Below are positions 42,416 to 52,388 of a DNA stretch of 64,000 nucleotides, piece by piece. The first letter of the stretch is position 1. Every line of letters begins with the position of its first letter. The DNA comes from Macrocystis pyrifera (Eukaryota > Sar > Phaeophyceae > Laminariales > Laminariaceae): NCBI GenBank assembly GCA_031763025.1, contig JASSKH010000017.1:9092254-9156253 (forward strand), written 5' to 3'. The notes under the pieces are model-generated. The model did no database searches, was not told the origin of the DNA, and saw only the letters and a program-made list of their open reading frames with translations. The translations under genes were made by a program, and so were the position numbers.

Positions 42416-42601
42416 ATGAAACCCGTCATCACGAAGGGCCGACCGCTACGCAAGCAAGCAAGCAAGCCTCCACCCCGTTGCGCTGCCGCCGTCGAGCTCT
42501 TCGAGCGAGCAAGAGCGGCCGCCCTGGCCTCGATCTCAGTGGTAGATAGCTACGAGTACAAAAAGGAGCTCAAAGCTCTTAAATACCTCAGAAAAGAGTA
42601 G
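42416..42601 (+). CDS. Small ORF or first exon of gene C
   Basis: An ATG-started frame of 61 codons, MKPVITKGRPLRKQASKPPP, then AAAVELFERARAAALASI and a second helical part ending KALKYLRKE before a TAG. It could be a small basic helical protein. It could also be the first exon of gene C, using TCA|GTGGTA at 42538 in phase 0 and joining to 42993. The initiation context is unremarkable (CGTTCATGA). No family is recognised. Confidence 0.4.
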   Translation: MKPVITKGRPLRKQASKPPPRCAAAVELFERARAAALASISVVDSYEYKKELKALKYLRKE

Positions 42602-42992
42602 ATATCATTTGTTTCGGTGTCCAACTTGGAAGATCTCAATATCCATATCTAATTTGTTTGGGAGAAAAACAGAGAAAAACGGAAGTTTCTCCGTTCTGCC
42701 GTTGTGTCTTTTTTATGCTGCCCCTTTTTTTCTTTCGTCTTTTCGACGTTCCGTTTGGTTGCCCACGCGCACGCACTCCCGGCTACTGCGCCCACCGATT
42801 CACTTTTTCTGCTGGCCCGCGCGCATCACATCATCTATCTATCTGATCTTCCTGCACTTGCTCACCTAGTCCCAGCGTCAGCGTGACGACGACAGAAGAT
42901 CTCACATGTGGCAGCCACGGTACAACCACTGTCCGATTCAGCACCATGCCGAGTACTAGCTCCACCAGCGGTTCGGCCCGCTCGGCTGACAG

Positions 42993-43085
42993 CAGCAGCA
43001 CCAGCGGCACCAGCGGCACCAGCAGCGGCAGCAGCAGGGCCAGAACGAGGAGAATGCGGCACTGCTCGCTTTGCGCAATGGGCTG
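42993..43085 (+). CDS. 31-codon Gln-rich exon, probably gene C
   Basis: Between CGGCTGACAG and GGGCTG|GTGAGT, phase 0 both sides, 93 nt. Reads QQHQRHQRHQQRQQQ then GQNEENAALLALRNGL, a polar coiled-coil segment. An in-frame TGA directly precedes the acceptor, which shows that this frame is used only from here. Alternative frames give Ser/Gly or Ala/Pro runs. Confidence 0.45.
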
Positions 43086-43089
43086 GTGA

Positions 43090-44400
43090 GTGGGTGTGCG
43101 CACACGTGCATGGGGAGGGAGGGCTATAGCACGCAGAGGGGGACCGACCCAGTTTTTATGAGGGCACAGGCGGGTCCATCCCCTCACCAATTTGTCGACA
43201 CAGAAGGCAGCAGTGCAAGAGCTCCATGTTTAGCGTGCCGTCGACGGTTTGTTCGACGAGCGCCCCTCGTAGACCGGTGCCACGGATCAGCAATGAGAAA
43301 GAATGAACCGCGGGTGTTGCTTCGCGAGTAGCGAATGAGTGAGTGAGTAAGTGTGCGCGATGGTATATGTGCTGATGTGCTTGCATGCATGTTGTCCTTG
43401 CGTGGATACAAGGGCGCAGGGTAAAAAGAAAAGGTCGAAAACAAGTGAGAAAAGTTGACGCCTCTCGGGCGAGCTAAGCGTAGAAGGTTTACTGTATTGA
43501 CTATGTAGGTTGGTTTGTTTTTCGTAAGGGCTGACAGAATGTATCATTCACTACTGTATACTGATGCTGTATGATAGGACTGCCTGTTTGCTGGTTTGTC
43601 AGTACGGTACCTGATACTGTAATATGCAGTGGGGATTGGTACGGTTTAAGAGCTATCTATATTTCTCAAAAAAGTACTTTTAGGACGGCACTCCCGTCGT
43701 GGAGACAAACTACTTAAAATTAGAGTTAGATATACGTTGTTTGTACACAGCAGTGCATGCAGTGCAGTACAGTAGGAAAAGGGTTGAGAGAGGTCACATG
43801 GCTTGTCATGAGCATAACAAAAGCTATACAGTATGGTATCAATAATACCCGTGCGGGTTTAACACCCTTGCGGGTTGATTATGTTGAATATAGCGACCAC
43901 AACAATGATAACCTGGGTGGTATCAGCCGTCTAAGAGCAGCGTGAGGGCCCAGCATCGCAGTAGGGGTAGGATCATGTTCCGCCCGTGCCGCACGACTCC
44001 TTCCATTGTTGGTTGTGACTCGGGACACCAGTCAATGTGTACCACCCACCCATCACGTAGTGGCCGTTTTGCTGTAATCATCGTCAATTTACATCGCCAA
44101 TGTTTCCTTCTATCCTAAGGTCAAACAGGCCTATATACTGCTGTAACTCACCCTTTTCTCCTAAACCGTGACCCCCACTGCACGATTTTTCGAATGCTGC
44201 TGCTTCACTGTTTGCTGACCTGCGTCCCTGTGCGGGCTGCGCCCTCACCCCCCCCCCCGCCCGCCTCCCTCCCCACCCCCGTCCCGTATCTGAGGCGCTC
44301 AGTGCTCGTCTAGCAACAGCAACAGCAACAGCACCGTGGTCACCAACGTGAGCACGGCAACCGCTACCTCCACTATCAATAGCAGCGGCAGCAGCAGCAG
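43090..44400. other. Intron or intergenic DNA, no gene seen
   Basis: It includes a half-copy of the palindromic GACTGCAGTCCC element (43678-43727) and C-rich tracts (44248-44280) before the Gln-rich region. No further exon is supported. Confidence 0.4.
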
Positions 44401-44405
44401 CAGCC

Positions 44406-44652
44406 CCGGCTCCACCACACCAGCAGCAATAGCCCCGGCTCTACCAACTCCTGGCCGAGATCGTGAGCACGATTCCCTCTTGCAAGCGCTCATGGAAGTT
44501 ATGCAGGAAGATGAAGAAGAGCAGGGGGCGGCTCTGCTCTTCTTCATCTTCCTGTATAACTTCCATGAGCGCTTGCAAGAGGGAATCGTACTCACGATCT
44601 CGGCCAGGAGTTGGTAGAGCCGGGGGTATTGCTGCTGGTGTGGTGGAGCCGG
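44406..44652. repeat. 247-bp near-perfect palindrome
   Basis: The left arm (44406-44524, from CCGGCTCCACCACACCAGCA to GAAGATGAAGAAGAGCAG) is repeated in reverse complement at 44532-44652 (CTGCTCTTCTTCATCTTCCT to GCTGGTGTGGTGGAGCCGG) with only a few mismatches and a loop of about seven bases. Both strands carry the same peptides, such as LLAEIVSTIPSCKRSWKL and SLLQALMEVMQEDEEEQ. One arm is presumably an inverted copy of a piece of gene C. A transcript would fold into a long hairpin. Confidence 0.9.
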
Positions 44653-44661
44653 AGCGGCTAC

Positions 44662-45325
44662 TGCACCATCGTGGCCAGGAACAACAGCAGGATCACCGCC
44701 AGCAGCAGGACCAGCAGGGAGAAAATCACCACCAGCAGCAGCAGAAAGGATGGGGGGGAGGGGGGGCAGGAGGAGACGGCGCAGGATCAGGAGCTGGAGG
44801 AAGAGGAGGAGGGGGCGGGGCCGAGGGGGTGGGAGAATCGAGGAGAAGCAGGCTAGCTTCACCGTCGTCAGCCGCAGCAGCAGTATCCCTGAAGTCAACG
44901 CTGAGCAGGAGAACAAAGAGCGGCGCTTGGAGGAGAAGCGCGAGCTGCACCATCTTGACCACCACCAGCAGGACTACCAGCACCACCAGCACCAGCAGGG
45001 AGAAGTGGAGCAGCAGCAGCAGGAACAGCAGGAGAAGGAGGTAAAAGTGGAGGAGGAGCAGGAGCAGGAGCAAGAAGAGGAGGCAGAGGAAGAGGAAGAG
45101 GAGGAGGAAGAGGAGGCGATGGAGGGGGGAGAAGAGGAGGACGGGGCGAAAAGGGACCAGGCTAGCCCAACCGCCGACGACACTTGTATGGCACCGGAGA
45201 AGGTAGTCTTGACGGACAGGACCGTTCGGGCGGCGCTGGAGGTCGCCACGGCGGCAACAGACAGGGTAAGGCATGATATGAGGGATGCCTTCTCTCACTC
45301 TTCTATCGTCGCGACGCACAGTCAG
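44662..45325 (+). CDS. Gene C exon: Gln/His/Glu-rich coiled coil
   Basis: After an acceptor CATCGTGGCCAG the frame reads EQQQDHRQQQDQQGENHHQQ, meets a G-rich stretch (44745-44840) where the frame changes, and continues EEKQASFTVVSRSSSIPEVN, then LEEKRELHHLDHHQQDYQHH, a run of about 40 mostly Glu/Gln residues (45030-45130), VLTDRTVRAALEVATAATDR and ends FSHSSIVATHSQ at GTCAG|GTGGGA (phase 0). The acidic and Gln-rich helices suggest a coiled-coil scaffold. The frame change lies among G runs, so an indel is as likely as an intron. The next exon continues the coiled coil in phase. Confidence 0.55.
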
Positions 45326-45470
45326 GTGGGAACTACAGCAGTATTATTTATCTTGAATAGAAGTACCACTGTAGTATACAGTGCATTGATTCCATTTTAC
45401 AGTTGATCAAACAGCGCCGCTCTTGAGTTTATCTGTCACTTTTCTGACTGGGCAACTGAAAAATGAGCTA

Positions 45471-45554
45471 TTACGGGGGTCCATAGTTAACAGGACCTAT
45501 GATTTGCCTATTTTACTAACAAAATTTGGTCCCGTTAACTATGGACCCCCGTAA
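45471..45554. mobile_element. Stowaway-like MITE, copy 16 (internally deleted)
   Basis: Both ends are intact and TA-flanked, but about 20 bases of the interior are missing (CTATGATTTGCCTATTTTAC). The matching place in the other arm (near 63910-63925) lacks the element. Confidence 0.85.
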
Positions 45555-46236
45555 TAGTCCGAAATTCTCGCACCTGCGACCTGCGACCCTCGAGAAGCGG
45601 GACACTGATCTGGGTAAATACCTCTCCGAGAGTTGTCACACTCAATCCGAGAAGAGCCGGCTCGATTTGCTCGCTTTACGTGGCAAAAACTATTATCTTG
45701 GAAGCGAAAAAATCTCCGTTTACCAACCTCAAACAAAAAAAGTCTCGCACCATAAACGGTCTCATTATTATTCAGTATTGCCACGCTCTTTTCGAGCTTT
45801 ACTTTCCGCTCCTCCCCCCCTAAAGAAGCATCCATTCCTGAGAAGATGAAGCACTTTTAAACTTTTTTTTTCAGTTGTCCTTTTATTCACGGTAGTACCC
45901 GGCACTGCTGTACACAGCCTAATGCCTGACTTTCGCCAGCAGGAGGTCAGCAGTAACGGCCTACGTACACGGTAGTATAATTTAGCTGGTACCTGGCAAT
46001 GCACATATGGTACAAGGCAATACTGCTGTAGATGGATCGTGTACCACTACACGATCCATTCTATTTTTTTGCTCATCCCTCAATTGATAAACATTTCACC
46101 AGTAGTCTGGTTTCAATCTTGTGTAGAGCACACGCAGAATCACAGCCCCCCTTCATTCTCTGTTACTACTACGATACTGGTCTGTATTTTCTCACTTCCC
46201 TCGTCTATTTGTCTACTTGTGCACACGCCGTCCCAG

Positions 46237-47397
46237 CTGACGGCGGACAAGACCCAGCTCGCTGCATCCAACGATACACTCCGACTGGAGAAGCGCCTAC
46301 TGGAATCCAAGGTGGAAGAACTGGTCGCTGAACGCGACCGCCTGGCCTCAACGCCCCAGGAGGCCGGCGTGGGCTCACCACCACACCGGACCAGCGACAA
46401 TGCCAACGACTGCTGCATCAACTGCGGCTACGGGAACCCCGATGCTGGCGGGGTGAGCGCGTTACCTGCGACGCCGTTGGGTGTCACGACTCTTTGTACT
46501 CGCGCGTCGCCGATTGCCGCCGCCGCTACCTTCGACAGCTTGCAAGCCGCGGACTTCTCTACTCCTTCCCCCCCGGACGTCCTCGCATCTTTGGAGGCCA
46601 CCGCAGAACCCCTGCCTTTGGAAGCGAGGGCCACTCCTACCACCGCCGCCTCCGCCGCTACCACCATTCCCTCCTCTATCCCATCCCCGGCCCCCGCCGC
46701 TACCACCGCAGCCCCCGTTGCTACCACCTCTTCCACCCCCGTTGCCTCCCCGGCCCCTGGCGCTACCACCGCCGCCGTCCCCACCCGGCCCCCCACCTCC
46801 ATCGCTACCACCACTGCCTCTTGCACCACCCGGTCCGCCCCCGCTGCCCCGGTCGCTATCGCCCCCCCCCGCTTCCCCTGCCCCCGCTACCGCCCCAGCC
46901 GCCTCCACCGTCTCCACCGCCACCCGGAAGCGTGCCTCGTCGAACGACAAGGAAAACGAAACACCGCAGCAGGGCCGCGGTGGGAAGGCCTCGGCAGGCA
47001 AGGCCGGGGGACGCCCACGCTGGGTCGGGGCCGGGGTCGGGAGCACGGTGCTATCGCCACCTGACGTTTCCTCGGGGAAGAGGCCCATTTCGTCGATGGC
47101 GAGGACTCCTCTTGGCACCGTTCGCATCAACACCACGCCCCGCTCGGTGTTGGTCGACAGGCCGCGGGCCACCAAGGCAGTGCCGTGCGTTGATACGTCC
47201 GGCCTCGGCACGGAGGCAGGAACTTCATGGCGAGGCAACAGCGGCGGTGATTTCGGTGGCGGCGGTCAGGGTGGTGGTGGCGATGGCGACAACGGTTGCG
47301 GTAGCAGCGTGTCGAGGGCATCGGCGACGACCAACGATGGAGGCACATCGATTGAGGCGGCTGGATCTAGGAAGATGCGGCGCGCTTCAGCGACGAG
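46237..47397 (+). CDS. Gene C main exon, left-arm copy
   Basis: Starts after CGCCGTCCCAG in phase 0: LTADKTQLAASNDTLRLEKR, a leucine-heptad coiled coil to about residue 45, then CCINCGYGNPDAGG (Cys knuckle, about 65-78), a long Pro/Ala/Thr region, NDKENETP (a KEN motif), GKRPISSMARTPLGTVRINT, a Gly-rich part and SRKMRRASAT. The apparent stop at 47399 overlaps the donor GACGAG|GTAGGG (phase 2). The frame shifts once at a run of nine C (46862-46870). Without one C the exon length (1160) fits both border phases. The function is unknown. KEN motifs serve as APC/C degrons in other eukaryotes, but a three-residue motif is weak evidence. The protein might be a cytoskeletal or mitotic scaffold, which is only a guess. 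Confidence 0.65.
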
Positions 47398-47674
47398 GTA
47401 GGGTACTTGTTGTTGCTCATCATCATATATATAACGCTGCGTTCGTTGGAGCCCTTCAGCATCCACGAGCGGTGTCGCCGTGCGATGTACGAGGTGTGGT
47501 TGGTGTAAAGAGCGGGCACTGGTCGATACTTTTAACATACATTTTATTTCATGTAGTAAGTACCTTCCCCTCCACCCCCCCCCGCCCCCCTGAGCACCCC
47601 CTACCTTCCGCTCTTGCAGCTGCTTAACCTTCCTGAAAACCGAAAAAGCGAGAAAAACAATATGTCGATTTTTT

Positions 47675-48572
47675 CAGGGCTTTTCGCGGGTCAGGTCAAA
47701 CCTCACGGGTCGGGTCGGGTCGGGTCGGGTCGGGTCAGCTGACCCGACCCGACTCGCGAAAAACTTGAGGTATGTTAACTTGACCGACCCGACCCGACCC
47801 GTTAGATTTGAAAATCTCCTGACTCGACCCGACCCGCGAGATTTTAAAGTCTCCTGACCCGACCCGACCCGCCACCTTCCGATTGACCCGTGGGACACGG
47901 GTTTCATGCGGGTCGGGTCACCTTGACCCGCGAGACCATTTTATCTTGACTCGAAGGTCCGACCCGCGGATCTGGCGCGTGGGTCGGCACTTCAAAAACA
48001 ATTTAATGTTCATTTTAGTGCCCCGCAGCGATATTTGACCTGGCTGTGTAGTGGGTATGAATGGCTGCGGGTATGCGTATATGAATTTGGCGGTGTTTTA
48101 ATGTTTGAATAGGATACAATAGGAGTGTTATTGAGCATTGGTACGAGAGAAGCCTTTGGGTAAGAGAGCGGGAAGTGATTCAAGTGTCGGATCCGCGGGC
48201 CGAATGCGCGGGTCCGACCTGCGGGTCAGTAGGAAACAACTGGCGGGTTATGCTGGTCCGACCGGCGAGTGACCCGCTTCTCGCGGGTCGTGACCTGACC
48301 CGACCCGTGAGCTTTTCATCACGTCTTGACCCGACCCGACCCGACCCGTGAGATTTGAAAAACTCTTGACCCGACCTGACCCGACCCACGAGATTTAAAA
48401 ACCTCTTGACCCGACCCGACCCGACCCGACCCGTGATATTTTGAACACTTCCTGACCCGACCCGACCCGTGATATTTTGAATACTTCCTGACCCGACCCG
48501 ACCCGACCCGTGACATTTTGAACACCACGTGACCCGACCTGCGGGTCGGTTCATGACCCGCGAAAAGCCCTG
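47675..48572. mobile_element. 898-bp non-autonomous hAT-like transposon with GACCC-repeat interior
   Basis: The termini CAGGGCTTTTCGCGGGTCA (47675-47693) and its exact complement (48554-48572) are flanked by a perfect 8-bp duplication GATTTTTT (47667-47674 and 48573-48580). CAGGG-type ends with 8-bp duplications are hallmarks of the hAT superfamily. The interior is mostly GGGTCGGGTC and its complement arranged in minisatellite blocks (47690-47930, 48290-48560) around about 300 bp of unique DNA. No transposase frame is present. The other palindrome arm lacks it. Confidence 0.88.
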
Positions 48573-48647
48573 GATTTTTTTCCTCCGCCACCGGCCGCAC
48601 GGTGTTGGCGTCCTGTTGACTTGATGTGTCGTACTCTGCCATTTCAG

Positions 48648-48787
48648 GGCTACTGTGAGCAGCAAGGCGGCGGCAAGGCCGACACCGATCGTGACCATGA
48701 GGAGGGCCGTGTCTCAGCAGAGGCCCTCCACTCGAAGCCAACTGGGCGCGACCACGAGAAGACGGACGGGATGGCCCGCCGGCTGAG
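48648..48787 (+). CDS. Gene C exon 48648, left-arm copy (probably frame-broken)
   Basis: Acceptor TCTGCCATTTCAG, donor GGCTGAG|GTACGA. In the phase set by the previous exon it reads RATVSSKAAARPTPIVTMRR then AVSQQRPSTRSQL and runs into a stop. The right-arm copy is two bases shorter at ACTGGGCGCGACC versus ACTAGCCGACC and stays open to the donor. So this copy appears to carry a 2-bp frame change, or it uses a different upstream phase (reading GYCEQQGGGKADTDR). Basic, Ser/Thr-rich tail region. Confidence 0.5.
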
Positions 48788-48878
48788 GTACGACATCGCT
48801 TAACTTTCATACTCGTACTTGGACCTAATTACAGTTATCTTGTTTCGAACCACACTTAATTACAAGGCTTGCGTGCAG

Positions 48879-48932
48879 CTCAGCGAATCTACGACGAATA
48901 ACGCCGGCGTCTACGACGACCTCCACGAGAAG
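48879..48932 (+). CDS. Gene C 54-nt exon, left-arm copy
   Basis: Between CTTGCGTGCAG and GAGAAG|GTTCGT. With phase 2 on both sides it reads SANLRRITPASTTTSTR. In phase 0 it would read LSESTTNNAGVYDDLHEK. It is the same length as in the other arm (61064-61117). The phase-2 reading links to the next exon without a break and is as basic and Ser/Thr-rich as its neighbours. Confidence 0.45.
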
Positions 48933-49634
48933 GTTCGTCTGTTAGTTTTTTTTTCCCGCTTTATTTTTCAGTCATGCCCTGCCGGGGTCGCTCCAACACT
49001 AACTTCAATATAACATTTTCTACATGAATTTCACAATAAAATAAAGTAAAATCCACACTATATTCAACATGAACATTCCCACACCAACTTGAATACAAAT
49101 GTCAACACAAATTCCCAGAAAAAAAAAATCGAAAAACAAATCGAACAAAATCGACAAAAAGAAAAAGAAGTCATTTGTGAAACTCGAGTCAGAATCGAAG
49201 ACCAGCCAGGAGTGAGCGAGGTATTTTCTTATGAACTAATTCAAATACTACTGTAAACCAATCGAACAAATTATCCGAAAGAGGATTTTCGGAACTCTAG
49301 TCAGAATCGAAAATCGGTCAAAAATTATATACAGTAGATAGTCGCTCCCACACTAACTCCTAGATGAAATCCCCACACCAACTCCTACTACAGTAGATGA
49401 AAAAAAACCACACCAACTTCAAGATTAAACGTCCAAAACAAATTTCGAAAAAAAACGAAAAGTGGATTTTCGAAAGTTGACTCAGAACAAAAAACACACA
49501 AAACCAAGCGAGATAGTCCCTACCACACTATTTTCTCATTTTGACCGCCTTATATCGAGCGGCCGCCTTATATCGATTCGTGCCGCTTTGTACAGGCCCC
49601 ACCACTGTACTCGTATGCATGTGTGATACGATTA

Positions 49635-49738
49635 TTACGGAGGTCCATAGTTAATAGGACCCATGGTATACATAAAAACCTATATATCTATCTTTGTTTA
49701 CTAACAATATTTGGTCCTATTAACTATGGACCCCCGTA
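49635..49738. mobile_element. Stowaway-like MITE, copy 17
   Basis: Ends TTACGGAGGTCCATAGTTAA and ATTAACTATGGACCCCCGTA, TA at 49633-49634. The flanking GTGTGATACGAT ... GATACGATACATACG is continuous in the other arm (60140-60165), which has no element. Confidence 0.87.
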
Positions 49739-49849
49739 GTAGATACGATACATACGTGCATGCGGCGTCTGGCCTGTTTTCGTCAGGTTTCACCTAATTC
49801 TGGACTCAGTCTGCTTCATTCACACATTCGTGTTCTATCGTTCATTATC

Positions 49850-49905
49850 CCTTGTGAGCGAGCGTAGCGGGCGGAAGACGCCCGCCGAGCGAAGCGCCTC
49901 GTATA
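49850..49905. other. GC-rich hairpin conserved in both arms
   Basis: GCGGGCGGAAGACGCCCGC can fold into a 7-bp stem with a short loop, inside a GAGCGAGCGTAGC...GAGCGAAGCGCCTC context. The same sequence is unchanged in the right arm at 60005-60055, in a region where neighbouring bases have diverged. Its role is unknown. Confidence 0.6.
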
Positions 49906-50034
49906 CAACAACTCAAGTGTCTTTGGCTTACCTTACTTCGCTTTACTCTGTTCTCTTATGTAACTCAATCAAATAATGTTGTCGTCCACGTCCGCCGTCC
50001 CCCGTCCCCTGTTTTCAACCCCTTGAAACAATAG

Positions 50035-50172
50035 GAGCGCCAGCAGGTCTACCAAGGACGCCGCACCAGCCATTGCCGTCGGAGGCCAGAAGGAGGTCCT
50101 GAAGACAGCGGGGGTGGCGTCCCGCACCAGGCAGGCGACGGCGGCGGCGAGGGGGGGGGGGGGGGGGGCAAG
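50035..50172 (+). CDS. Gene C exon 50035, left-arm copy
   Basis: Acceptor CCTTGAAACAATAG, donor GGCAAG|GTACCC. Phase 2 start, then SASRSTKDAAPAIAVGGQKE, VLKTAGVASRTRQATAAA and a Gly run from 17 consecutive G. The right-arm copy keeps the peptide with conservative changes (RPTKDAAPAVAVGGQRKV), which argues that it was coding in both. The G run differs in length between arms, so the last codons and the phase at the donor are uncertain. Confidence 0.5.
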
Positions 50173-51575
50173 GTACCCGTATAGTGCGGAAGCGGTGGGT
50201 GTAGGGAGAGGTGTTGGTGCTCAACGCCGATTCCTAACCGGCAGCCCCATCGTTACCTTAAGAACACCAACAGCACCTGCTACATTTTTCCATTTAAACT
50301 CTTCTACCTGTCCATACAGCACATCATGTGGATGATGTAGATGGCATGAAGCAGTGTGACAGACGGAGCTGTCGGTGACCCGCACATTGGACGTTACCAC
50401 TTTCGGTTTTCTTTGTCCTATATGGTTACGACCGTGGGCACTATTAGACCTACTGGTATTACTTCATCGTGGGGTTATTGCTGTAGTAAGAGTACCCTCG
50501 TCGTAGGAATTTGCGGCTTTCCATAATAAAGGACGTGTTGAAGCTTTTAGTTTCTATTCCTCAAGTAGAAATTACTGCATGCATTGATACATTATGACAT
50601 TACTGCTCTAGTCCCGTGTAACCACTCCCCAGCAGGGAATGCTGTGGGAGAGTAGTGTACCTGATGTTATACTGTAGTACTTTGCTGCCTGGTTAAAGTC
50701 TAATACTGGTATAGTACCTACTGTGCTTGGTATACAGTGGGGGCACCACAGCCGAAACGTGAGGGGGCGTTCTTTAGGGCGTGAAATCTGTGTGGGTTGA
50801 CTCGACTTGAAAGTGCTCGGCAGGATCAAGTTCGCGACTTTGATGTATGGTAGTAACGTGGGCACTTTACTCACTTTTCTGCGTTTGTTGTTTCCTCCAC
50901 ACTGCACTTGGCTTAAACAAACGTTTGTTGTTGCTTGTCGCGTGTTAGTAATGTACTATTGCCTGGGGTATTAGTGGTATTAGCGGTAGCAATGCCCATC
51001 ACGATCGCCGCAGGCTGGCACCTTCGAGCTTCCGCTGTGATAGTATTAATAGATGTTTGATGACGGTGTGTACGCGACAGAATGGCTAGGCCCCTCGCCG
51101 TTAACCTTTCAGTCTCACGCCGTCGAAACGTCCGGCATCATCGTTTTTGTTTGTTCCCTTCCGGACTGAGGGTGCTGTTATCACAATCTGTCAGAATAGG
51201 TAGCTCGCCTACCTTGCGTGCACTGCTGTTGCCATGTCGTGGAAAATTCATGCATGTTCTCGATCACACTGCTGTTGATGGCTTTCGAAGTATTCCTACA
51301 CACCTGGCTAGGCAGTAGCAAGGAAGAGTGAAACAGTATGGGTAGGCGCGTTTTGTTATAGAGTTTTGGAAGCGCCCATCGCGGCCGGCGATCTGTCGAG
51401 GACGCCTGCCTGTCTGTGGGGTGTGTTGTGATGGGGAGAATGGTTTTGGTGATCCGTCCCGACTATTCTCCCCCCGCGTTTCCCTTCCTTACGTACGTAC
51501 TGGAGCCTCCCTCTACTGAAGAGTCGGGGTCAGTGCACAGGTTTTTTCTGGAGATGTTACTCATTCGTTCTTTAT

Positions 51576-51680
51576 TCAAAAAGGGTGAGGGGGTAGGGGG
51601 GTGGTGATGGTGGGAGGGGGGGGTGGTCGGGGGAGGGGGATGGGAGGGTGTGGTGGAGGTGAGGGGGGGCTAGAAGATGT
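51576..51680. repeat. G-rich purine tract
   Basis: GGTGGTGATGGTGGGAGGGG-type DNA. The right arm has only a short equivalent (58360-58400), so it expanded here or shrank there. Confidence 0.7.
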
Positions 51681-52388
51681 TGGGGTAAAAATAGTACTGC
51701 TTGTTGTTGCTGTCCTTAAGTGTCTCTTTATCTCTGTAGCCTGGGTTGCTCGGCAAGGCATGTCTCTTAAAATCCACCCATCCTGTCCTTCAAACTGGTA
51801 TTCGCGGACGATTGTTAATTTTTTACGGCAGGCGCAAAAGGAATCTCGGCAGAATGAGACAGTACGCATCATGTCGGGCCATCGCGGCGGTCGTGGGGTT
51901 TTATGAAGGCTGTTCTCGTCGAAGCACGCGAGGCTGTGAAGCACGGGGGTGTTCATTGCCTTGTATTGCCTACCAGGAAGTCGCTACAGTTCCCGATACG
52001 GTGCACTCTTAGCCGTTCCCGGCAAGGGATGGCTGTTAGCTGTCACCGGCAAGGAATGACGAACGGCTTAAGGCCTAGAGCGAGAGATTACACGGAAGGA
52101 GGTGCAAAGTACAATCAATCATTGAAAATATTTTTTTCTTGGGGGGGGGAGGTGCTACCGCTCTCGCAAGCACCGCCGTTGGGCTTGCTCCTCAGCGGTG
52201 TCGATTTATCCCCCTTTCCTGTTTTTTTTTTTACTTTGTGCTCTAACAAATGATTGAAGCTCGACTGTCTCCGCCTTGGTGCTAGCGCTCAACGACCTCG
52301 GGTGACAGTCCATGCTATAACCATAAACGTTTAGAACTTGAGTGAGTCGCCAGTGCACCCGGCTCTACTGAGGGACACGGAGCTACTA

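Noticed and set aside
51082..51318. 78-codon ATG frame in the left arm
   Set aside because: The right-arm equivalent (about 58.7-58.8 kb) is rearranged and not open, so the frame is not conserved after duplication.
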